In this document: positions 9,315-16,661 of the stretch, in pieces
How the letters are laid out: each line of letters begins with the position of its first letter
How positions within the stretch are numbered: the first letter of the stretch is position 1
Assembly (NCBI RefSeq): GCF_039634785.1
Contig: NZ_JBBIAB010000011.1
Coordinates: 124,001 to 188,000, forward strand
Length of the DNA stretch: 64,000 nt
Source of the DNA: Tistrella mobilis
GTDB taxonomy: Bacteria; Pseudomonadota; Alphaproteobacteria; Tistrellales; Tistrellaceae
Direction of reading: 5' to 3'
Made by a program: the position numbers and the translations under genes
Notes under the pieces: model-generated
Seen by the model: only the letters and a program-made list of their open reading frames with translations
The model's database searches: none
What the model was told of the DNA's origin: nothing

Positions 9315-10445
9315 ATGGACCGGATCATCATCGACCCGACCGCGATGCGGCAGTTCGGCGACCCGGAGGGCGCCACCTTCGTTTTCGTCACCAACCGGTC
9401 GGCAGCCGATCGTTTCGAGGTCCGGCTGGGGCGGGGTGGCGGTGGCTATGCCGGTGACATGACGCTGTTCTACGAGAAGGGGCAGTCCTTCTCCGAGCTT
9501 CTGGACCAGATGCCCGAGACGGCGCATATCCTGGTCATCTCTCCCGACGTCTATTACAAGTCGCCGCCGGCCGGCACGATCGGTGCCCGGCGCAAGCTTC
9601 TGGCGCTGGCCTGCAATTCGACGCCGACCGACATGGACAAGCTGGCCCACGGCATCCGGATGATCGAGGCGACCGACCCGGCCGCCCAGCAGGAGCTGGT
9701 CGATCGGTTCTTCGCGACGGCCGAGCAGTCGGCCTTCATGGAGATCGTCGATCCGCGCTACGGCACCCGCGCCCGCTTCGACCACATGTCGGACAAGTAT
9801 GTCTGGAACGAACAGGCCGGCTTCCTCGGCTGGGGAGAGCAGCAGCTGGCGCCGTCGGGCGAAGTCAGCGCCCTGCCGCTCGACGTCTATGATTACAGCG
9901 CCGATCTCTCGCTCGGCATCGACGGGCAGATGGTGATCGAGGGCTATCCGATCCTGCACAACGGCGCCCCCAGCTATCATCCGGCCGATCAGGCGCGGAT
10001 CCACAGCCGGCTGGCGGCCATGCAGCGCGGGCCGATGCTCGCCACCATCGAACGCGGCCATATCGTCCGGCTCGAAGCCCTGGCGCCCGAAGCGACGCCG
10101 GCGGTGGAGATGCTGGAGCGGATGTTCGATGTCGACAGCCGCTACCGGATCATGTGGGAGTTCGGCTTCGCGGTGAACTGCACGCTGGAACTGTATGACG
10201 CCAACACCGCGATCAACGAACTCTATGGCGGTCAGACCGGCACCATTCATATCGGCCTGGGGCTGACACCGCACACCCAGTATCATCTGGACATCGTCTG
10301 CCCGGCGACCACGATTCTGGGCGATCGCGGCCAGCATATCTTCGGGCCGCGTGCGGAAGAGATCATCGCAGGCACCGCCGCCACCGGCCGCGCGGGGTCT
10401 CTGGTCCGCATCCGCAGCGCCGCCTGCGGCTGCGTCGCCGCCTGA
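9315..10445 (+). CDS. M29 aminopeptidase / NicX-like putative metalloenzyme
   Basis: Protein of 376 aa with AGAGGTGGG just before its ATG. The C-terminal half carries a pattern like that of M29 aminopeptidases and the related ring-opening dioxygenase NicX: an LEA glutamate (about residue 257), a glutamate in WEFGFAVN (about 285), a histidine in GTIHIGLG (about 315) and an HLD pair in YHLDIV (about 328-330). Established family ligands are Glu, Glu, His and an HxD pair. The E-to-H distance of 30 fits, but the H-to-HxD gap of only 13 residues is much shorter than in M29 enzymes. The N-terminal half is not recognised. The C terminus ends in a Cys-Gly-Cys motif (AACGCVAA). Function is inferred only. 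Confidence 0.5.
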   Translation: MDRIIIDPTAMRQFGDPEGATFVFVTNRSAADRFEVRLGRGGGGYAGDMTLFYEKGQSFSELLDQMPETAHILVISPDVYYKSPPAGTIGARRKLLALACNSTPTDMDKLAHGIRMIEATDPAAQQELVDRFFATAEQSAFMEIVDPRYGTRARFDHMSDKYVWNEQAGFLGWGEQQLAPSGEVSALPLDVYDYSADLSLGIDGQMVIEGYPILHNGAPSYHPADQARIHSRLAAMQRGPMLATIERGHIVRLEALAPEATPAVEMLERMFDVDSRYRIMWEFGFAVNCTLELYDANTAINELYGGQTGTIHIGLGLTPHTQYHLDIVCPATTILGDRGQHIFGPRAEEIIAGTAATGRAGSLVRIRSAACGCVAA

Positions 10446-10463
10446 CCGGCGACGCCTGCGGCG

Positions 10464-11756
10464 TCACCTGCCGCGGAGCATGTCTTCTATCGCCAGCATG
10501 GCCGCATGCGCGCCGTCTTCGGCGCGCAGCCTGCGGCCGATCCGGCGGGCGGTGTCGGTCAGCGGGCCGTGGCGGAGCGCGCGGCGGATCGTGCGGCCAA
10601 GCCGGTCGCCGGTGCCCAGCCCCCCCGCCGCCAGCTGGCGCAGCCCGGGCCCGCGCAGGCCATAGCCGCCGTCCACGGCCCGGGCCGCCCAGAAGGGCTG
10701 ATCGGCGCCCCAGGGGCAGATCACCGCGGCGCGGCCGGCCATCAGCCCGCTCGCCAGCGTGCCCACCCCGCCGTGATGAACCACCAGATCGACATGCGGG
10801 AAGACCCGGGCATGGGGCATGCGGTCCAGCACCAGCACCCGGTCGCCGGCCAGGCGGTCCAGCGCCCGGCCGTCGATCCCGCCCCAGCCGGTGGTGACCA
10901 GCGCCGCCACGTCGGCGCGCTCGATCGCGCGGGCCAGAGAGCGTGCGACGCCGTTGCCGTCCACCCCGCTCATGCTGCCGAACCCGATATGGATCAGCGG
11001 CCGCCTGCGGGCGGTTGCGCGGGTGGCGAAGGCCGCCGCCTCGATCGGCAGGCCGGTATCGGCCGCCGCATCGTTTTCCGCACGCCAGAAGCCGGTGGTT
11101 GCGACCTCGGGCCCCCAGTCGTCGATGCGCGGCAGCAGGGCCGCGGAAAAGGCGTTGAGCACCAGCCGGGCCGCGGGCGGCGGTGCCTTGCGCCTGGGGG
11201 GCAGGCCCAGGCTTTCCGCCCGCCAGCGATCGGTGCGGCCGGCCAGCGGCCGGGCGAGCAGGGGGGTGAGGCAATAGCTGGCCCGGTTCGCCCAGGGGCC
11301 CATGTCGCGGGCGAACAGGGCGGCATTGGGCACCACGGCGGTGGGGGCGATGCAGGGCAGCAGCGCCACCTGCGCCCAGGGCACTTGCAGCGTCTGGGCC
11401 AGATCGGCGGCGCCGGTATATTTCGGATGGGCGATGATCGCGTCGGGCCGGAAGCTACGTCCGCGGGCGGTGGTCTCGAACAGCGCGTCGACAACGCGGG
11501 TCAGCGTGCCCGCCCGGGTCAGCCGGTCGATCAGCCCGGGCAGGCCGGCGGCATGGGCTTGCCCCTGCCGGGCCATGTCGCGGAAATCGATGGCGAGTTT
11601 CAGATGCTGCGCGCCGCTTTCGGCGACCATCTCCGCATCGCCTGCGGGGGCGGCCAGCCCCACCTCGTGACCGCGTGCCACCAGCCGCGCCGCCAGATTG
11701 ACGAAGGGGCGGACATCCCCCTCGGTTCCGGCGGTGAGCAGCAGCAGGCGGGCCAT
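10464..11756 (-). CDS. UDP-glycosyltransferase, GT1/MGT family
   Basis: Glycosyltransferase of 430 aa (GT-B fold, YjiC/macrolide glycosyltransferase type). The ATG at 11756 is chosen because it begins the family N terminus MARLLLLTAGTEGDVRPF; an upstream in-frame start would give an Arg-rich extension overlapping recR. The nucleotide-sugar binding signature is present near the C terminus (VVHHGGVGTLASGLMAGR, then WGADQPFWAARA). Such enzymes glycosylate lipids, carotenoids or polyketides; the acceptor is unknown. It starts 16 bases after the recR stop, so it is probably cotranscribed, although the two have no obvious shared function. Confidence 0.85.
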   Translation of the reverse strand: MARLLLLTAGTEGDVRPFVNLAARLVARGHEVGLAAPAGDAEMVAESGAQHLKLAIDFRDMARQGQAHAAGLPGLIDRLTRAGTLTRVVDALFETTARGRSFRPDAIIAHPKYTGAADLAQTLQVPWAQVALLPCIAPTAVVPNAALFARDMGPWANRASYCLTPLLARPLAGRTDRWRAESLGLPPRRKAPPPAARLVLNAFSAALLPRIDDWGPEVATTGFWRAENDAAADTGLPIEAAAFATRATARRRPLIHIGFGSMSGVDGNGVARSLARAIERADVAALVTTGWGGIDGRALDRLAGDRVLVLDRMPHARVFPHVDLVVHHGGVGTLASGLMAGRAAVICPWGADQPFWAARAVDGGYGLRGPGLRQLAAGGLGTGDRLGRTIRRALRHGPLTDTARRIGRRLRAEDGAHAAMLAIEDMLRGR

Positions 11757-11772
11757 CGGCGCGGGCGTTCCC

Positions 11773-12372
11773 TCAGACCGGCCGGCGCGCCTTGAGCGCC
11801 GCCTGAATGGTGCCGTCATCCATATAGTCGAGCGCGCCGCCCACCGGCATGCCATGGGCCAGGCGGGTGATGTTGGCCTCGGGCGCCGCCTCCGCCAGCC
11901 GGTCGGCGATGTAATGGGCGGTGGTCTGGCCGTCGACGGTGGCGGGCAGGGCCATCACCACCTCGGTGATGCCGCCCTCCGCCACCCGGGCGGCCAGCCT
12001 TGGGATGCCCAGCTCGTCCGGGCCGATGCCGTCGAGGGCCGAGAGCGTGCCGCCCAGCACGTGATACCGGCCCCGGAAGGCGCCGGCCCGCTCCATCGCC
12101 CACAGATCCGCCACCTGTTCCACCACGCAGAGCTGGGCCGGGTCGCGCCGCTCGTCCGCGCAGACCCCGCAGGGGTCGCGGGCATCCAGATTGCCGCAGA
12201 TCGTGCAGCTTTTGACCTCGGCCGCCGCCTTGGCCAGCGCATCGGCCAGCGGCATCATCAGCGCCTCGCGCCGCCTCAACAGGGTCAGTGCCGCGCGCCT
12301 GGCCGAGCGCGGGCCCAGCCCCGGCAGGCGGGCGAGCAGGGTCACGAGCTTCTCGATCTCGGGTGCGGCCAT
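11773..12372 (-). CDS. recR: recombination protein RecR
   Basis: RecFOR pathway protein of 199 aa. It shows the N-terminal helix-hairpin-helix ([15 protein letters not shown]), the four-cysteine zinc finger ([16 protein letters not shown]) and the Toprim domain ([13 protein letters not shown]). It usually follows dnaX-ybaB directly; here dnaX-ybaB lies about 4 kb upstream on the same strand with other genes between. Confidence 0.97.
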   Translation of the reverse strand: MAAPEIEKLVTLLARLPGLGPRSARRAALTLLRRREALMMPLADALAKAAAEVKSCTICGNLDARDPCGVCADERRDPAQLCVVEQVADLWAMERAGAFRGRYHVLGGTLSALDGIGPDELGIPRLAARVAEGGITEVVMALPATVDGQTTAHYIADRLAEAAPEANITRLAHGMPVGGALDYMDDGTIQAALKARRPV

Positions 12373-12528
12373 GGGGTCTCGTGGGTCCGGAGCGGGGCGT
12401 ATCGGGGTGGGGCGGGTCGCGTCGGGGCGGGCGGATGCCGACTATAGGTCAGTCTTCCGCCGCTTCCTAGGCCCGCGGCCGTGCGGCGGCACTGGACGCC
12501 CGGGGCGGAGGATTGCAGGATCGGGGCC

Positions 12529-13062
12529 ATGACCCGTCGACCGCCCTATCAGGAAGCCCTGCGCCGGATCGGCTATCCCGGCCGTCTGGCGGGTTTCGAT
12601 CCGCATCCGGCCGGCACGCCGCCGCTTGGCCTCGACCGGGCGGAGAGCGATATCGACCTGCTGTGCCATGCCCCCGATCCCGAAGCGCTGGCGGCGGTGG
12701 CCTGGGCCGATTTCCGCCACCTGCCCGGCTTTTCGGTGCATCGCTGGTGTGGCGACGGCCGGCCGGTGGTGGTGCGCTTCGTCTCGGCCGGCTGGCCGGT
12801 CGAAATCTTCGGCAGCCCGCTGCCGGTGGCGGAACAGCCGGGCTGGCGCCATTTCGAGGCGGAGCGCCGGCTGCTCGCCCTCGGCGGGCCGGGTTTGCGG
12901 CGGCAGGTGATCGGCGCGCGCGACCGCGGCCTCAAGACCGAGCCCGCCTTCGCGGCGGTGCTCGGTCTGGATGGCGACCCTTATGCGGCGATGCTGGCTG
13001 TGGCGGATCTGGACGATGACGGGCTCCGCCGCCTGCTCCGGCGGGCGAAGGTCAGCGTCTGA
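12529..13062 (+). CDS. DUF4269 nucleotidyltransferase-like protein
   Basis: Protein of 177 aa from the ATG at 12529; a GTG at 12481 would add 16 residues. The segment LGLDRAESDIDLLCHA matches the S-D-I-D core of nucleotidyltransferase-fold proteins, and the whole length fits the DUF4269 family. Biochemical role unknown. It lies on the plus strand, divergent from recR, and its 3' end is 7 bases from the convergent dps gene. G-rich, low-complexity intergenic DNA lies upstream. Confidence 0.75.
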   Translation: MTRRPPYQEALRRIGYPGRLAGFDPHPAGTPPLGLDRAESDIDLLCHAPDPEALAAVAWADFRHLPGFSVHRWCGDGRPVVVRFVSAGWPVEIFGSPLPVAEQPGWRHFEAERRLLALGGPGLRRQVIGARDRGLKTEPAFAAVLGLDGDPYAAMLAVADLDDDGLRRLLRRAKVSV

Positions 13063-13069
13063 GCCGGGC

Positions 13070-13573
13070 TCAGCCCTCGCGCGCGGCCTCGAACAGGAAC
13101 CAGGCGCGCTGCTCGGCAAGATCGGTCCACTCGTCCAGGATGCCGGAGGTGGCGTTGTCCTTCGCCTCCTCGACGATCTCCTTGGCCTCGCGCAGCTGCT
13201 TCACCAGGGCCAGATTGTCCTCGCGCAGCTCCGCCAGCATGTCGCGGGCCGACACGAACTCGGCGTCGTTGTCCTTGATCGACTGCAACTTCGAGATGTG
13301 GCCGATCGAGCGCAGCGTGGTATGGCCGATCTTGCGGACCCGTTCGGCGATCTGGTCGGTGGTGCCCAGGATCTGGGTCGCCTGCTCGTCGAGCAGCAGG
13401 TGATAGTCCCGGAAATGCGGGCCCGACACGTGCCAGTGGAAATTCTTGGTCTTGAGGTAGAGCGCGAAGCTGTCGGCCAGAATGGCGTTCAGCACCTCGG
13501 CCACTCCGCGGGCATTCTTGCCGCCGAGATCGGACGGGGTGGCGAGGTCGGCGGCGGGCGTTTTCTTCGGCAT
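13070..13573 (-). CDS. dps: Dps-family DNA starvation/ferritin-like protein
   Basis: Protein of 167 aa that forms dodecamers, oxidises and stores iron and protects DNA from hydrogen peroxide. The ferroxidase motif region KTKNFHWHVSGPHFRDYHLLL is followed by the partner residues DEQATQI. The start at 13573 (MPKKTP) has a GGAG upstream; a 36-residue in-frame extension looks like non-coding sequence. No clear OxyR site was seen. The 290-base region to azlC contains an AT-rich stretch. Confidence 0.93.
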   Translation of the reverse strand: MPKKTPAADLATPSDLGGKNARGVAEVLNAILADSFALYLKTKNFHWHVSGPHFRDYHLLLDEQATQILGTTDQIAERVRKIGHTTLRSIGHISKLQSIKDNDAEFVSARDMLAELREDNLALVKQLREAKEIVEEAKDNATSGILDEWTDLAEQRAWFLFEAAREG

Positions 13574-13769
13574 GATGCTCGGGCTCCGTGTTCCGGGTCT
13601 GGAGGGGAAATCCGCCGGGACATGGGCCGGTTCCGGCCTGTCCCGCCCCTGACATGTCGGGCGGCCACGGCTGCCGTACAAGCCCGGAGGATGGATGGCT
13701 GGGCGGCATGAATGTCATGACACCCGGCCGGGCACCCGTGCTGGGCGTGACCATCGCATGACGCGAATG

Positions 13770-13782
13770 CATAATATTTATG
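13770..13782. promoter_or_regulatory. small AT-rich inverted repeat between dps and azlC
   Basis: CATAATATTTATG has perfect 5-base arms (CATAA/TTATG) around TAT, inside an AT-rich island at about 13760-13810 in otherwise GC-rich DNA. It is about 80 bases upstream of azlC. azlCD operons are often controlled by Lrp/AsnC-type regulators with AT-rich sites, so it is a candidate operator or promoter element. Confidence 0.3.
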
Positions 13783-13863
13783 TTTTGATTCGAGATTGAA
13801 GTTTGAACGCGCAGGTCTGATCCTGCTCCTCCCCGAGGGGGCTCTGACGGAGGAGGCAGGCCT

Positions 13864-14637
13864 GTGACTTCAGATCGCGTCGCTGACCGCGTCGTTCCGG
13901 CCGGACAAGGGGGGCGCCGTCATGTTCTGGCCCGGACATGGCCCGTGGGGCTTGCCCTCATGCCGGTGGGGCTGCTGTTCGGGGTTCTGGCCGGTGCACA
14001 GGGCTGGGCTGCGTCGGAGATCCTGGCGGTGAGCCTGATCGGGTTTACGGGGAGCGGACAGTTCATCTGGCTGCGGATCGCCGGCGAGGGCGGCGGGCCG
14101 GTTGCGGCCTTTGCCGTCATCCTGCTGATCAATCTGCGGTATCTGCCGATGATCCTGACGGTGTCGGCGCCGTTTCGCGGTCAGGGGCCGCTCAAGGGCC
14201 TGGCGGCGCATATGGTCTCGGACGAATCCTATGCCGTGGAAGGGCCCGGCGACGACCGCCCGGCGCGGTGGGCGATCCGGGCCGGCATTTTCCTGACCTG
14301 GGCAGCCTCGACCACCGCAGGCGGGTTGCTGCTGCCGGTGATCGCCGGCAGCCGGGCGGCCGAAACCCTGGCTCTGCTCGCCTTCTTTCCGGCCAGCCTG
14401 CTGCTGTTCACCCTGTCGGTTCTGCGCCTTGAAGCGGCCGCACGCACGGCCACCGGCCGGCTGGCGACCCGCATGGTGACGACGATCGCGGCCGCGGCGG
14501 CGCTGGTGCTCGTGCTCTATCTGGTGCTCGGCCCGCAATGGTTCTGGCTGCCGGGCATTCTGGCCGCCGCGGTTCTGGTCGACCGGTTCGCCTTTCCAAC
14601 GACGGCCAGTCCGAACGACGGATCGGGAGGCGCGTGA
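13864..14637 (+). CDS. azlC: AzlC family branched-chain amino acid exporter, large subunit
   Basis: Membrane protein of 257 aa that together with AzlD exports branched-chain amino acids or analogues (BrnFE type). The N-terminal GLALMPVGLLFGVLAGAQGW and the motif around GQFIWLRIAG match the family; at least five membrane helices are visible. The start is the GTG at 13864, preceded by GGAGGAGGC. Its TGA overlaps the azlD ATG by one base. Confidence 0.9.
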   Translation: MTSDRVADRVVPAGQGGRRHVLARTWPVGLALMPVGLLFGVLAGAQGWAASEILAVSLIGFTGSGQFIWLRIAGEGGGPVAAFAVILLINLRYLPMILTVSAPFRGQGPLKGLAAHMVSDESYAVEGPGDDRPARWAIRAGIFLTWAASTTAGGLLLPVIAGSRAAETLALLAFFPASLLLFTLSVLRLEAAARTATGRLATRMVTTIAAAAALVLVLYLVLGPQWFWLPGILAAAVLVDRFAFPTTASPNDGSGGA

Positions 14638-14981
14638 TGACCGACGGATCAGAGCTTGTGCAGATGTGGGGGGTGCCGCTTACCGGCATGATCCTGCTTG
14701 GCCTGGTGTCGGTGCTGGTGCGGGTGCTGCCTGCCTATCTGCCGTTGCCGACATCGCCGGCGACGCGGCGGCGGATCGAGGTGGTGCTGCCGGTCGCCGT
14801 TTTCGTGAACCTTGCCGTCTATTGTGCAGCCGGAGAGATCGGCACGGCGGCATGGCCGGCGATTGCCGGTTTTGCCGCCCTGGCCGCGCTGTTTCCGCTG
14901 CGTCGGCGCCTTCCCTTTATCGTGCTGGTTCTGATTCCGAGCGGGGTTTATGTGGTGGTGCTGCGCCTGGCGGAGGGGTGA
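14637..14981 (+). CDS. azlD: AzlD domain protein, small subunit of branched-chain amino acid exporter
   Basis: Membrane protein of 114 aa with four hydrophobic segments, the small partner of AzlC. The ATG at 14637 overlaps the azlC stop (TGATG), a translationally coupled junction that fixes the start. The conserved RVLPAYLP segment is present at about residues 26-33. It ends 6 bases before the convergent VOC gene. Confidence 0.9.
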   Translation: MTDGSELVQMWGVPLTGMILLGLVSVLVRVLPAYLPLPTSPATRRRIEVVLPVAVFVNLAVYCAAGEIGTAAWPAIAGFAALAALFPLRRRLPFIVLVLIPSGVYVVVLRLAEG

Positions 14982-14987
14982 CCGGCC

Positions 14988-15389
14988 CTATCCGCCCACC
15001 GGGCCGCAGACCTCGATCAGCAGGCCGTCGGGGTCGTGGAGGAAGGCGACCAGCTGGCCCCAGGGCTGGCGGACGGGGGCGACGGCGAGTGTGGCGCCGG
15101 ACGAGACGGCGCGGGCGACGGTGGCCTCTACCTCGGCATCGGGGACCACGAAGGCCAGTTCGGTGCCGAAGGGCGGGGTCTGGCCCGCGGTGCCGGGGTC
15201 GACGCCCAGCTCGCGGATCAGGCCGGGGGTCGCGAAGGCGAGGGTGGTGGTGCCGGTGTCGAGTTCGATATAGCTGCCGCTTTCATGGATCAGCCGGGCC
15301 GTGAGGCCGAAGACGGCTTGGTAGAAGCGGGCGCTGCGGGCGACGTCGGGGACATGGCGGATGACATAGCCGAGCGTGGCGGGGGTCAT
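14988..15389 (-). CDS. VOC (glyoxalase/bleomycin-resistance-like) family protein
   Basis: Protein of 133 aa with the two beta-alpha-beta-beta-beta repeats of the vicinal oxygen chelate fold. The start (TLGYVIRHVPDVARSARFYQ) and the end (GQLVAFLHDPDGLLIEV) match single-domain glyoxalase-like proteins, including the C-terminal metal-site glutamate. It lies just downstream of an AraC-type regulator on the same strand (27-base gap), so it may be its target. Substrate unknown. Confidence 0.85.
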   Translation of the reverse strand: MTPATLGYVIRHVPDVARSARFYQAVFGLTARLIHESGSYIELDTGTTTLAFATPGLIRELGVDPGTAGQTPPFGTELAFVVPDAEVEATVARAVSSGATLAVAPVRQPWGQLVAFLHDPDGLLIEVCGPVGG

Positions 15390-15416
15390 GGTCTCTCTCC
15401 GGGGTTGGATACCGGA

Positions 15417-16223
15417 TCAGTCTGCCCCCCGGGTGGGGTCGGCGTCTTGAAGCTTTCGGACACCCAGCTCTGCCAGCAGCCGGCCGGTGGAGAGGCCGGT
15501 GAGGGCGCGGGTTTCGCGGGTCATGTGCGGCTGGTCGGCGAAATTAGCCGAAACGGCTAATTCGGCGAGAGAAATAGTCGGATCGGCCATTGCGGCGGCG
15601 AGCAGCCGCTGCAGGCGGAAGATCCGGGCGAGGTGGCGGGGGGAGAGGCCGGTGGCGCGGCGGATGGCGCGGTCGAAGCGGCGCTGTCCGAAGCCGTGGG
15701 CGGCGGCCGTGGGGCCGACCAGCGCCGGGGCGTCGAGGGCTGCGAGTGCGGCCGCAAGTGCCGGGCCGGGCAGGTGGCGGCGGCGGGTTTCGGCCAGGCC
15801 CGCGAGTGCTGCGGCAAGTGCCTGGCGGGACCGGGCATCCCGGGGGCGGTCGAGCAGGTGCCGGGCGGCGTCGCGCAGGGGCTGCGGCAGCAATGGGGCC
15901 GCATCGGGCGACTGGCCGAGAAGATCGCGGGGGGTACAGTCGATCAGGGCGCCGAGACAGCCGGGGCGGAAGCGCAGGCCCAGGCGCTGCCGGCCGGGCC
16001 GGTGGTCCACCATCCGGGCGACGGGATCGGTGCCGGCCAGGATGAGTTCGGGATCGGCACCACCACCCCAGGCCAGGATCAGATCCATGCAGCCATCAGG
16101 CAGAACCCGGAACGGGGCCGCGGGCCCGGCGGCGGCCCGCGACGACCACACCGCCCGAACCAGCCCGCCAAGGGCCGGGGGCGGCGGGGTCTCGACATAG
16201 GCGGCCCCGCCGGTATCGGTCAT
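15417..16223 (-). CDS. AraC family transcriptional regulator
   Basis: Protein of 268 aa with an N-terminal beta-rich effector domain (VLPDGCMDLILAWGG, DUF6597-like) and a C-terminal double helix-turn-helix (residues about 165-255: GFGQRRFDRAIRRATGLSPRHLARIFRLQR). It probably controls the VOC gene that follows it. It starts 16 bases after the end of ybaB on the same strand and may be read from the dnaX-ybaB transcript. Confidence 0.88.
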   Translation of the reverse strand: MTDTGGAAYVETPPPPALGGLVRAVWSSRAAAGPAAPFRVLPDGCMDLILAWGGGADPELILAGTDPVARMVDHRPGRQRLGLRFRPGCLGALIDCTPRDLLGQSPDAAPLLPQPLRDAARHLLDRPRDARSRQALAAALAGLAETRRRHLPGPALAAALAALDAPALVGPTAAAHGFGQRRFDRAIRRATGLSPRHLARIFRLQRLLAAAMADPTISLAELAVSANFADQPHMTRETRALTGLSTGRLLAELGVRKLQDADPTRGAD

Positions 16224-16239
16224 GGGTCTGCCGACGGGA

Positions 16240-16566
16240 TCAGAAGGGCAGGTTGCCCATGCCGGGGATGTTCAGCCCGCCGGTCATCTTCTGCATCTCG
16301 TCGTTCACATAGGTCTCGACCTTCTTCTTCGCGTCGTTCACCGCCGCGACGATCAGGTCTTCCAGCATCTCGACCTCTTCCGGATCGACCAGCTTGGGAT
16401 CGATCTTCAGGCTGCGCAGCTCGGACTTGCCGGTCATCACCGCGGTGACCATGCCGCCGCCCGACTGGCCGGAGATCTCGACCTTGGCGAGCTGCTCCTG
16501 CATCTCGGCCATCTTCGACTGCATCTTCTGGGCCTGCTTCATCAACTGGCCGATGTTGCGCATCAC
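16240..16566 (-). CDS. ybaB: YbaB/EbfC family nucleoid-associated protein
   Basis: Small DNA-binding protein (108 aa) of the YbaB/EbfC family. The N terminus MRNIGQLMKQAQKMQSKMAE and the GGGMVTAVMTGK and LEDLIVAAVNDA segments are diagnostic. It follows dnaX (95-base gap), the usual arrangement. recR, the common third gene of this operon, is displaced. Confidence 0.95.
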   Translation of the reverse strand: MMRNIGQLMKQAQKMQSKMAEMQEQLAKVEISGQSGGGMVTAVMTGKSELRSLKIDPKLVDPEEVEMLEDLIVAAVNDAKKKVETYVNDEMQKMTGGLNIPGMGNLPF

Positions 16567-16661
16567 AAGGGCTCCTCGGGTCGGGATCGGATGTTGGCTG
16601 CTATATAAAGGCGGGGGGCGGCCGGCGCCAGCCCCGCGCGGCCCCCTTGGGCGATGCGCGG

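Noticed and set aside
7235-10445. Prophage remnant
   Set aside because: Only the beta-helix protein is phage-like; no structural, integrase, lysis or attachment-site sequences were found.
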